From contig JABVXV010000179.1 in NCBI GenBank assembly GCA_013365325.1, forward strand, positions 1 to 64,000: a stretch of DNA of 64,000 nucleotides, written 5' to 3'. Of the stretch, positions 36,313 through 46,867 are shown piece by piece. This stretch comes from Dipetalonema caudispina (Eukaryota > Nematoda > Chromadorea > Rhabditida > Onchocercidae). Under the pieces are notes generated by a model. The model was given only the letters and a program-made list of their open reading frames with translations. It made no database searches and was not told the origin of the DNA. Position numbers and translations under genes: made by a program. Positions within the stretch are counted from its first letter, which is position 1, and each line of letters begins with the position of its first letter.

Positions 36313-38078
36313 TCCGACTGAATTAACATCTGATTTCTCATGTTTTATGTCATTTTAATCTTTTTTAATAATTTTTAATAATGTCCAAAAGGATATCGGT
36401 CAAGTTTCCAGGTTGCAAATACTTTCTGGCTTTGTTATACTTCCTCCTCTCACAGATCTTTTTGTACCTTGTTATTAAACTATAACTGGGTAAAGTTGAA
36501 TAGAGTACAACATGAAATTTTTGATTTTGGAATTGAATCTATGAAGGCATCTTTTTGATTTCACAACTTAAAGTCGCAGTAATAATGTGGCAGGAATAGA
36601 ATAAACTAGCAGCTTGCTAATCACTTCAGTATTATTCATACCTGTCCTATAGCATACATGTTTATAATAAAGTCGAAAATAACATGAAATTCGTTACATG
36701 CATTCACGAGCATATCGCATTTACAGACAAGCAGGAAATGATACCAAGCCGAGCTTATCTCTTCACATAATTTCGATGTACTTATACAAGTTTGGCTTGG
36801 GACCATTCTCTACAGCTCACGCACTTTATATTCTTTCTTATGGCTCCAGCTTAATCAAACTAGTATAATTGCAACCTTCACGAAAAGTATCACCCATGGC
36901 TATGCTTGCATTCCTTTTTCTTCCGAGTATGTGTCTTCATTTGTGGACTTTTCCCATGTTTCATCGAATTATTATGTTAGATGAACAGTTGACGAAGCTG
37001 CTTAGTATGGGTTGTATGAGCGGCGGATAACCGAATGCTTGTTTTCTTGGTCATAAAATTAACTGAACTATCTCGCAAACATACGACAGATTTCTTCTTT
37101 TCTTTAGAATTCTCAACTTTTATGCCTAATTTTGGAAATGTTATCAAAACTCTCTCTAACACTGAATTACAAATGCCGTGAGAGAAAAACGGAGTTTAAA
37201 ATTCTTTTGCCTTATTTTCTGCTTCGGAAATATGTATTTACCCGATAATATACTTACGAACTTCAATATGTGATATTGTAGCGTACTATGTATGTTTGTG
37301 TACATGTATTTGTTTTTCACCAATGTGCTTCTATTTCTGTTTTTTTGTTGAATCAGTTTTTTATTCGTAAACTTCGTTAATCGTTAATGTGTATTTTTTT
37401 CTACAGTTTCATTTCTGTATTCCGATTTCCATATATTGTTATTTCATTAACGAAAAACACTGAATGTGACCAGTTTGGCTGGATTGCGCTTCTTACACTG
37501 CTTGGCTAAACTAATCATATTTTATCAATTCATTTTTTATTGCTCAGTGATGCTGAGTACAGCTAGCATAAAACCTTACTTTCATTTAAAAAGCAAAAAC
37601 TTTTCCGACTCCTATTTGTCACTTTGTAAGAAAATTATACCTTTTCCATCTCTGCTTCGCATCAAAATTTTTCAAGTTATTATCCTAAATAAGCAGGGAG
37701 TGCAGAATTTTGCATCTGGATGACATTTCCCTGCTAAAATGCTCATGATTCATCGTGTGGAAAGTTCTTATGAACAGATCATTTTGGTATTATGTGTAGT
37801 TCTTTGTTTGTTATAAAAAGTGTATGAATTGGTGCCTCCTAAATTATGGAAAAGTAAAATTATATTGCATGATAGGTAAAATAAGAATAGGAAAATTACA
37901 ATTTATACAGAGAGTTTTGCGATTTTCCGAATCAGAGATGAGAGATGATAAATATAAAGTTGGAAACATATGAGATAAGATTTGGAGGATATATTGTATA
38001 TAGTATAAAAATGCAAGGCAAATGAATAGTGCTACAGAGGTAACTTCGAAAAGTTTTATAGTGATTATTGCAGATTTT
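36313..38078. other. Spacer between METTL23-like gene and NAGK
   Basis: About 1.8 kb between two plus-strand genes. No supported exon; an open frame at 37466-37723 is hydrophobic and motif-free. The last bases (38066-38073) form the GTGATTATTGCAG-type acceptor before the NAGK start. Confidence 0.45.
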
Positions 38079-40006
38079 ATGGAAGCGTCAAGAATATTTG
38101 CTGGAATCGAAGGGTATTTCTTCATCTTTTTAGATTTTCGGTTTCTGTTTTATTGTTAGGTGATTGGATATATTGTTTAATTTTTTTGTTTAAATTTTAA
38201 GATCATCTCTTCCACATTTTTCATTTTCGGCAATTGATTTCAGTGGTGCAACGCACTCTCGACTTCTTTTTATTGATGAAACTGGCAAGCAATATGGTGA
38301 ATGGAGTCACTCTGGCCTGAACTATTGCCTTGATGGGTTCAGTGTGATTGCTGATAGAATAGCAAAGTGGATTCAAATGGCTAAAAGAGAAGTTGGGATC
38401 GTTGGTCCTCTTGCAGCTGTGGTAATGATTTTGTTAAGCTGTATTAGGCATTTCGCTTTGCTCTGATGGCTAATTTTCAGATTAAAAGCTAGCTTAATCA
38501 GGGTTCGAAGTTTGCTCTGTACTGGTCTAAGGCGGTGTCTGTGCTCGATAGCATGAGAAGATGGTTGAATATCTTCCTTGGCGATTGCAACTTTTCAATC
38601 ATCAACCATATTAAGGGAATGGGCCTTTCGGGAGCTGAAGATGAAGAAAACAATCAAAGACTGATTGACTTTTTAAAAGATCAACATGGGGACATTGCTG
38701 TCGAGTTTTTGGTATCTTCGGATGCTGTCATTGCTGTTGCTGCTTCATTCCAAAACGGTGAGAACATATTATGTTTTCAATCTTCGTGACAGTAATTCTT
38801 AGACAAACATGAGGCCATCCTAATTTTCTTAACTGAGTTTAAAGTTTTGATATGTCGTATAACATCATTTTGGTCTAGTCCAGGAATGGAATATATCTAC
38901 AGGTGGTGCAGTAATCGTAGCAGGAACCGGTTCAGCCTGCCGGTTATTAAAGATCGACAGCAGCGTGCATGGTGTTGGCGGTTGGGGACATCAAATTAGT
39001 GATGGTGGTAGCGCATTTTGGATTGCAAGGAGGTACTATGCTGGTTGCGCAATGAGATTCCTTGTATCAGACTGCTTTTTGTAGCTATTCATTTTTCGAG
39101 TTATTATTTCAAAATTTATAAGAGAAAAATTAAAGGTTAATCCAATGTATATTTGACGAGGAAGATGGACTTCATCTGTCGCCTCATCCGATTTCAAAAA
39201 CAAAACGATTGTTTCTCGAGTTTTTTGGTCTGTGTGACAAAACGGGTATTTTGGAGATTTTATATACTAATTTCGATAAATCCAGGATTGCATCCTTCAC
39301 GGCTCACGTAGCTAAAGGTTTCCTTAAGCATTTTGTTATACGATTTGCTTTAAGGCATTTTTATCCGTGATTCAGTAGTTACTTACCAAAAGCAATTTTT
39401 TCGGAACCGTATTTTGTAAAAGTTAAATTTGTTTTTTAGAAGCAAATGATGATCCTCTTATTCAGCAAATTTTCCGCGATGCTGGCGAGCAACTTGGCTT
39501 ACACGTGCGAGCCATTTCGAAAAATTTCGATGAGGTTGGACTTTATCCTCGTCATGACTTCACGTGTTGGTCTGATGCAGAATTTGTTAGACGATAGCAC
39601 TAGCCGAACTTTCTGTTTGTTCTGTCATCATTCTAACTTGTAGGAAATGCTCGACAATGCTCCGCTTCTACTGATTGGTTCTGTGTGGAAAAGTTGGGAA
39701 TTGTTAAAGGACGGTAAGATTTGTATATGATTGATAAAGCGGTCGATGTATTTTATATATATTCTAAGAAAATTTTTTCAATAAAAGTGAACAAAATCCG
39801 TCCGATTTCTTCTTCCTCCTTCATATTGTGTTTTTGTAGGTTTTATATGCGGACTCAAGGGTAATGGCAGTCGGATTAAACAGGTAACGCTCTACACCCT
39901 TCTAGAAACACCTGCTTTAGGAGCCGCTCTATTGGTAGCGAAAAAACTTGGTAAAAGAATAGCATGCGAGCAGAAAACTGCTGTATTCGAGGTCCTTAAG
40001 TTGTGA
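38079..40006 (+). CDS. N-acetylglucosamine kinase
   Basis: ASKHA-fold sugar kinase converting GlcNAc (and related amino sugars) to the 6-phosphate for salvage. Eight exons: 38079-38113, 38244-38421, 38616-38757, 38903-39032, 39136-39317, 39440-39534, 39644-39713, 39840-40006; all phases agree; 332 residues against 344 in human NAGK. It begins MEASRIFAGIEGGATHSRLL, where GIEGGATHS is the phosphate-1 loop. It then has VGMGLSGAEDEEN, VSSDAVIAVAA, VIVAGTGSACRLL (adenosine/phosphate-2 region), VGGWGHQISDGGSAFWIARR, LLIGSVWKSWELLKDG and the C-terminal TPALGAALLVAKKLG. These are the NAGK blocks in order. The start follows a TATTGCAG acceptor by 5 bases, suggesting trans-splicing. The RING-protein gene follows on the same strand. 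Confidence 0.96.
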
Positions 40007-40341
40007 TATTTCAGTGACATACCTCTTTTATAATAGTGATGAATCACTTCTACTGTATAGTTATTATGTGCTGATATTTTTATAGCTTTTAGTTGTGAGG
40101 CCCACCTCGAGGAGTACTAAATATCTTCTTGTACTTTTTTCGTTTGCAATTTTCTTGCTTTGGAGGAAAAACATGCATTTATGGAAATAAAATTATATTA
40201 TAATGGATTCAAATTCCAAGTAGGAGCTCATCGACATCTACAGGATTTGGAAAATGCTTCTACAATCTTGCAATATTTCTAGTGATATTGCTGTTCATCT
40301 TCCCAAACTACTCTCTACAAGGAAAAAGTTATAACGATTTA

Positions 40342-40386
<45 letters not shown>

Positions 40387-40852
40387 AGTGTTTGCTTAGT
40401 TCTTATTTTTACATAAAGTACATTACACTTATTTGTCTTTGTCTTGTAACAAATATCAATTGCATTTTGAGACGAAGGAAATAATGCCAATTGACATATG
40501 CCAATGAGGTTACATTCTTGTGTAAGAAGTAGATGTTACATTTTGTATTCGATTTTTTCCCCTTTATTTCTTATAATGTTTGGAATAAAAAACAAGAAAA
40601 ATACCAATACATACATAAATTAAGATGTCACTACGTTTCATGTATTCTCAACATCATCAGAATGTATTGTTAATAATTATCAAATGTACTTTTACCCTCC
40701 ACATTTGACATGCAACACTCATTAAGTTGCATATTAACGGGAATATTTGCATAGAGGTGAATGTATGATATTTTATGACCTTGATGGTAATTTTGAGCTC
40801 AAAGATCCAATCTGATGCGGTGTTTTTAATTCTTCTTTCAACAAATTAGAAA
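40007..40852. other. Spacer between NAGK and the RING-protein gene
   Basis: About 850 bases including NAGK 3' sequence, a (TA)n run at 40344-40383 and the outron-like region before the next start. No exon seen. Confidence 0.5.
40344..40383. repeat. (TA)n microsatellite
   Basis: About 20 TA dinucleotides in the 3' flank of NAGK. Confidence 0.95.
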
Positions 40853-43573
40853 ATGTCGGACGAAGACGATACTATACCAGGACAAAGTTGGATTATGTGT
40901 AACGTATGTTGCCGTTCAGCATCGACTTCCCCTGCTCGCGTTACATTTTATTTAACAAAATGCGGTCACATATTTTGTGGCAAGTGTTTAATTGGTATTG
41001 CATCTTTCCGAGGTTAGTTTCTGCTTGTAACATTATGTTCAGCTAGTAAATATTATTGCCGTGCTACTTTTCTACATGTTTCAACTTGTTTTACTTTAAA
41101 CTGATACTTTCAAACTTTTACATGTGAACATACCATAACGAAATGGTATTGGATTTAAAACGAAAACCATGCACTTAATTTCATCGTAGTGAACATTTCA
41201 ATCCACTCATTTAGTAAATGTTGCAGACGTGGCTCGCATATGTCTGTACTGCAGAAAAAAGTTAACAATTTGCAGGATTAGTCGCAATATGCCTCAAACG
41301 GTTCGTCTTTTAGCTGTAAAAAACACAGAATTACATGATGGTTATTGCTAATACCGTTCTCTCAGCGGTTCTTATTCCGGTTAACAAGTCTTTTCCAGGT
41401 TCAGACATATTTCCGATGTCCCAGAGAGTTATTGGCTGAATCAATGGTTGAAATTATGCAAGTAATCAGATTCCAAACAATGCATGCTGCATGTTTGGTG
41501 AAACATTTTAACATAATGGTTAGCTCATGATGTTAACATCACTCGCACATTTATCAGCCGAGTTGATCTTTCAGCAATCTCGGACAAAAGCTTAGTTTTT
41601 AGTGTAAAATGGAAAGAAGAGATTAGAGAGTAGACTGACGATTGCTAAAAGCAGCTGTTCACTTGCATTGATTATCTTCGGTGAAATTTTCTGAAACGCA
41701 TGCTTTGTTAACAGCTTTTCTATTCTTTAAGTATTTCATGCTACCATGCAGATGCACCATCTGCATGGTACTATAACTTGTTAAGTTGATTTCCTTTTGA
41801 ATCATATTGTTTTTTCGAATTTTAGAGAATTAATTATGAGAAACTTCGTCGATTTTGTTGCGAAATTCTATACAAGAAAACAGTTTTGGAAAGGTATGAT
41901 ATGCTTCTAAGAATTTTTAGTTCAGCAGAAAAGAGAGAAATGCCTTCATCCTATTTTTATACTTCTGAGCGTTAAAATTTGCAGGGAGCTGATAAGTAAA
42001 GTTGGATTTCCACAGCATAACAAAATATCAGTTGAGTAAGTTACTACTTATTTCTTATCCTGCTGTATTTGATTTCTTATTGTAAAATCCGATTTGAAAA
42101 ATGATTTCTTTTTCTTAAGAATGATTGCAGAATAACTCACAATTTTGAATACTTCAAATAAGCTGACATGACGCTGCGATGATTTATGAACTAAGTAAAG
42201 TTCAAGAGCCAAAAGCTTGATAAGTCACTGAGTAAGCTGAAGAAGAAAGGAAGAAAGTTTTGTCGGCTGGTCAGAAAAAAAAAGCTATAAAACTTATGAT
42301 TTACCACATCTGATATGAGGGAAGTTATTGTAAATGAAAGAATAGTGGTAATTTGGTTCCTTGGGATACATTGCTCCTTATAGAATCACATTCATTGCTC
42401 CCCGGAATAAGTCTTATTTTTAGCAACATGAGCACTCCTGTATTGGGCTCAACTAATTCAGCCAAAAATTTGTATTCGATGCGAGATGTCGAAACGCCGA
42501 AAACATCAATTACCTCCGGTTTGTATATTATTAATACATCTTTGGAAATAACGTAGGCTATCACTTCTGCAATACAGCTTACTTTGCGTGCAGCATGGAT
42601 TTATTTTTATTTAAGATTGCTATCTTTATTCCTGTGATTTATGCAACATTAACTCCTCACTTTGAGAAGCTCTGAACCGTGTTGGATATTCCTTGTGATG
42701 AATAATATAATACGAATTTTCATTCTTAACAGTAGTTGTTTTCTGCAGAAAGTATATCGAAATCTGGTACGGAATCATTAATTATTGAAAATTCGACCTG
42801 GTCACTCAATGAGTCAGTGGTCAGTTTTCTGGATGTTTCCTTCCCCTATCTGCACAGTTTTTTCTCATAGAATTGTTATCTCTTCGTTCCATTTTTAAAA
42901 AATTTATTGTTTTCTTGATGAAATCCAATGTATATAAGTGATGTACTGAAAAAGTGAGATGTTGAGGTTGTTGATATGGCGAAAATATCAGTAGAGAATT
43001 CAATGGCTCTTCGAATGTCTCATACAAACCCATCAGCTTGGTGAGTAGTGGATGATGTTTTCAGAACATATGGTTACCGAATTATATACTTTTTTCTCCG
43101 ACTTCCATTTTCATGCCATACTTCATAGGCCCTTTCTTGTTAATGGTAAATGCTTTACTGGAATAGAAAAGAAAAACTGAAATATCTCATATGGAAAGTT
43201 ATAGAATTACGTAACAGTGAAGTCAGGGAAAGCTACTAAGGAATTGAAAACCTGATCAAGGTTTTTAACAGCGAGGACGGTGCTTAAATGGAATAGAAGA
43301 TCTTCGGTACATCTTAATTGGTGTTAAACTTCTCCGAGGAAAGATTAACCTGGCTATATCTGTTCTTTATTTGCGACAAATTATGAAAATTATGTCATGG
43401 ATTTGAGACATTCCTGCTATTCTTTTTTTTTTTTACTTTTCTATTCCCAACTTCTCCTGCAATGAGGAATTGGTGTATTCTTCACCCTTATTTTGATTTT
43501 TTTGAAACTAGTAATTAATTTCAGGGAGATGTCTGATCCACAAGGAATATCTAAGGGGTGTCATCATTCCTAA
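40853..43573 (+). CDS. Zip3/RNF212/ZHP-type RING protein (meiotic crossover E3 candidate)
   Basis: Nine exons: 40853-41012, 41227-41300, 41399-41518, 41826-41893, 41985-42035, 42424-42518, 42749-42819, 42967-43040, 43525-43573; phases consistent; 253 residues. N-terminal RING: WIMCNVCCRSA (C-x2-C), LTKCGHIFCGKCLIG (C-x-H-x2-C-x2-C), VARICLYCRKKLT (C-x2-C), then MPQTVQTYFRCPRELL. A helical region (RINYEKLRRFCCEILYKKT) follows, then a serine/threonine-rich C-terminus (STPVLGSTNSAKN, ETPKTSITSG, IIENSTWSLNES). This layout of a short N-terminal RING, coiled helix and Ser/Thr-rich tail, at about 250 residues, is that of the Zip3/RNF212/C. elegans ZHP proteins, which act as SUMO or ubiquitin ligases on synaptonemal complexes. 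Family membership is strong; which ZHP paralogue is unknown. Exons 8 and 9 are the least certain. The start lies 2 bases after an AAATTAG acceptor. Intron 3 holds a 13-base-pair hairpin. Confidence 0.85.
41742..41770. repeat. 13-base-pair hairpin with 3-base loop
   Basis: TACCATGCAGATG at 41742-41754 and its exact reverse complement at 41758-41770 flank a CAC loop, inside intron 3 of the RING-protein gene. Confidence 0.9.
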
Positions 43574-43919
43574 GAAGAGGAGTAACTTTCAGTGCTGATT
43601 GCGCACTTCAAACATTTTGTTTTATTATTTACTGTATGATCTCTTTTGCATGGCTTGATAAATATTCTTTATGTGTTGTACACTTTGCTGATCAATATTA
43701 AGGTCGTTCCTTACTTTGTACCTTTACTTTCCTGCTTGGCAACCATTACATAAAAGAATCATCTGCAATGATACCTTTTACAGCTTATTATTAATAGAGG
43801 ATCGGTTGGAGAGGATTAGGAATCTTTGACTTCCTCTCTATAGAAGTTCATTGTAGCACAACCAAAAATTGTTAAGTTCTGATTTTGGCAGTCTATTTCA
43901 GATTCGTTGAAGGATTTCA

Positions 43920-44962
43920 ATGGAAATGCATGCTGGCGAGGGTGATAGTGCTAATAGCAAATGTATCATGTGTCATGTGGAGTTATCAAAAATCATATCA
44001 TTTGAAAATGTCAAGCGGTCGTTAGTTGAGCGTACTGCGGAAACATTGCTACGACCGGTTGGTTGCATTGTTTTGGTCACATTTGTTGGGAATTTTATGA
44101 CTGATTATTAAACCATAAGAACTTGAATGCGGAAAATTAGCAGATTGTTATCGATGGGCCGTCGATTGGCGTAAGTTACGACGAGAAGTATGCATTGGAT
44201 GGTCATATCGGCTGCCTTGAAAACCACGTTCAGCGGATAAAATCGAACAGAAAGATACGTCGGGGATTCAGGATTATCAAACCATATCCAGTACAAGCAT
44301 TAGTGAAGATTTTGTTTTATTTTATTGCCCGTGGACATAAGGCTACCGCTTTTTTACCGATTTTTTTTGACGAACGGTTGGATAAATCGTACTGCAGTCG
44401 ATGTGCGTTGGTTAGTAATGTGGAGCAATTCCGCGAGCTTGTACTCTTGAAGCTAATTAAATTCCTACCGAATGAAAATTTTGCAAGTGAAATAAAACAC
44501 CGTACCGCCGACTGTAACGGAATTTTGATTACTAGCCCGAAGGCATTCTATTTTAATAATTCTAATTTGAATCGGGTTGGTCACCCGGAAGAGAGCATCA
44601 CGTCTGCCAGTCCAACAAATACTTCATATGATTTGATGTATAGCACGATGATACCTGAAATACTGCTCGATAAGAGCAAATTACCGGTCATCATACCCCT
44701 TTTCCGACCATATAACCATCAGTTAATCATCTCCTTAGATGTTATTCGTTGGAAAAATGTATTGCAAGTTGAAAAGGGGGAAGTCAATATCTTTCAGCAC
44801 AAATTATTAGTTGATGAACAGTTGACACTTCAGATGCAGTTTGGATTGTTGAGCAAGCTGGCTCCGATGCTGAATGATCAGTTTCCATGTGGTCCACCTG
44901 ATGCTGAAATTGTTCCGCTTTTTCAGCATACATTAGGACTTGCTGACCAAATCGTAGATTAG
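43920..44962 (+). CDS. Regnase/Zc3h12a-type NYN-domain ribonuclease-like protein
   Basis: Two exons, 43920-44057 and 44144-44962, joined in phase 0 at CCG|GTTGGT; 318 residues. The junction creates LRPIVIDGPSIGVSYDE, the first strand of a Zc3h12a-like NYN/PIN RNase fold with its catalytic aspartate (VIDG). A basic stretch (RIKSNRKIRRGF) is followed by VKILFYFIARGHKATAFLPI, matching the family's C-hydrophobic-F/RGH-x-F-P segment, and FFDERLDK. In vertebrates and C. elegans such proteins (Regnase-1, REGE-1) cleave 3' UTR stem-loops of mRNAs. Here no CCCH zinc finger is visible downstream and the second half (to residue 318) is not recognisable, so substrate and activity are open. Exon 1 carries SKCIMCHVEL, a C-x2-C pair. 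The start lies 14 bases after a TATTTCAG acceptor and 347 bases after the RING-gene stop, so co-transcription is plausible. Confidence 0.75.
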
Positions 44963-45729
44963 AGAGAAAGTAGTAGTAGGACTGCTGGAAACTGGCTCGA
45001 TGCATTCGGGATCATCCTAGTTTAAATTTCATTTTATGAAGATCAGATCTGAATTTGCAAGATATTTGTAAAAAATCTCATAATTTTAAAGATATTCACA
45101 TTGAAGTATGATGTTGCAGCTAAATTATTTTACATTATGAATGATGAGTGAATGGATTTGATAGAAGTTTGAAAGCTGACATCAGTGCTCTATTTCCGGG
45201 CGTGACCGTATCATGCACGATCGCTACTAGGGAAGACATAATACGGAAGAATGTCCAAGGAAAATGATTAGGTTGTATAGTTTCAGCTCGAAATTAACAC
45301 TAATTTGTTAAATTCCGCTTTCTTGTAGTCGATATTCCATCATCTGTTAGCCCTCTTACACAAATCTTCGTTTTTCTCAGAAATATGAGGCGCATTAGAA
45401 TCGCTTGTTTTTTTATACATATCTTTCTTTTTTTTTTTTCATCAAAATGGCTTCTTTTACTCAACATTATTTCCGTAAGAGTTAGCTTAGTATGGTTTTG
45501 TTGTACATCCTAATCAGAAATTAGCTATTTTTTCGAGCAATTCCAAACGTACACTATTTGTATCCCGGTAATTACTTTCTACAGTTTAGCGTGAACTGCA
45601 CCCACAGTTGCAATTTTGCATTCGTAATACTGATTTTTTAATGATTATTTGAGTGTTTTAGAAATTTATTTATGTATCAGATTATGTAATCTTTGCAATG
45701 ACATTTATCGAATCTATTCATGCGACAGC
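44963..45729. other. 3' flank of the NYN gene
   Basis: About 770 bases of AT-rich sequence after the NYN stop codon, with a short T-rich tract near 45430; nothing else supported. Confidence 0.5.
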
Positions 45730-46309
45730 ATGGATACTACGAACACCAATAAAGATTTCCCGCATTGTGATCAACAGGTTCTTCGTATCAAATTTTGTTT
45801 AACTTAGGAAGTTACCTTTGAAAATATTGAGACCTTTACTGTTCTCTTGGGCATAAAGGTTGCTATACTTTGTGTTCTTTAATATACAAGTCTGTCTTTT
45901 TACAAACGGTTATAAGGTATGAAGCGGATAGGAGAGTGCTGCGAGAGGTATGTATCAGTTATATAATATACTCAGATGGTATGTCCCGATTTAGTTTGTA
46001 TTGGCATGGAGAACTCTTACTACTGAGAAAAAATTTGAAGATCAATGACTCCCATTCCAGTGGCAGGAACGGTTTCATATTCCTTATGTTTTTTTTTAGC
46101 AACTTCCAAAGCAAGATCACCTGATCATTGACGAGCGTGTTTTAATCGCAACAGTAATGGGAAGATTTACTGAAAATAAATTTTTGTCTTATTTTAATTA
46201 CACATTTCGAAACAAATTTTTAATTGCATCACGCGTTTCGGGAAAAAGATCGTTCATTATTCATTTAATACCAACTTGGTATTGTGATTGCAATAAGAAT
46301 AAATTCTGA
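45730..46309 (+). CDS. Tentative small gene, function unknown
   Basis: A chain of four exons in phase 0: 45730-45777, 45808-45858, 45891-45947, 46100-46309, giving 121 residues that begin MDTTNTNKDFPHCDQQEVTF. Peptides such as ENIETFTVLLGIK, IRYEADRRVLRE and DHLIIDERVLIATVMGRF look like genuine protein. The last exon follows a strong T9AG acceptor. Against it: I do not recognise the product, introns 1 and 2 would be only 30 and 32 bases (very short even for nematodes), and the C-terminus is rich in F and N. It lies between the convergent NYN and TESK genes. It could be a real uncharacterised gene with a slightly different exon structure, or chance. Confidence 0.3.
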
Positions 46310-46867
46310 TTCTATTTAGTTTTCTCTTCATAACGAAGGAACTGAGCAAAGCAGAAAACCAGTAATTACATAACACAGGCAGTTGAGCCTGTTCTTTTTC
46401 TGTTGAAAGATCAGATAACGCTATTTTTCAATTGGCAGTACATTATTCCAGAAAACGATGAAAAAAATATAGTAGCAGCATTTGCGAGCACCGTTAGTAA
46501 TCGAGCTTTCAATGGAGACGATCATAGAAGAAATAGCGATAGCAACAGAATAAATAATTAAGTGAATAACAGTGACAATATCGGTTACTGAACATCTATT
46601 ATTACACAGAATATGACGTATCCCTATACGTGGCGCCAATATCTATCATAATGCTGCATTTATGCTAATCAATATCGATTGCTCGATCTATTACCAAGAA
46701 TGATGTAGCGTAATATTAGGCTAACATCACTCCTTACTATAGTTTTTTTCGCCTTTTTCATATTTCTACGGTTCTCTTCCTTCCCTGTTATATGTACTTT
46801 TTTAATAATCAGTAAAGAGTATGCTTCATAACCGGGACCGCTAAAACTATGTTAACGTCATATCAAT
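46310..46867. other. Convergent 3' flank next to the TESK-like gene
   Basis: About 560 bases containing the TESK-like 3' untranslated region; no exon found. Confidence 0.5.
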
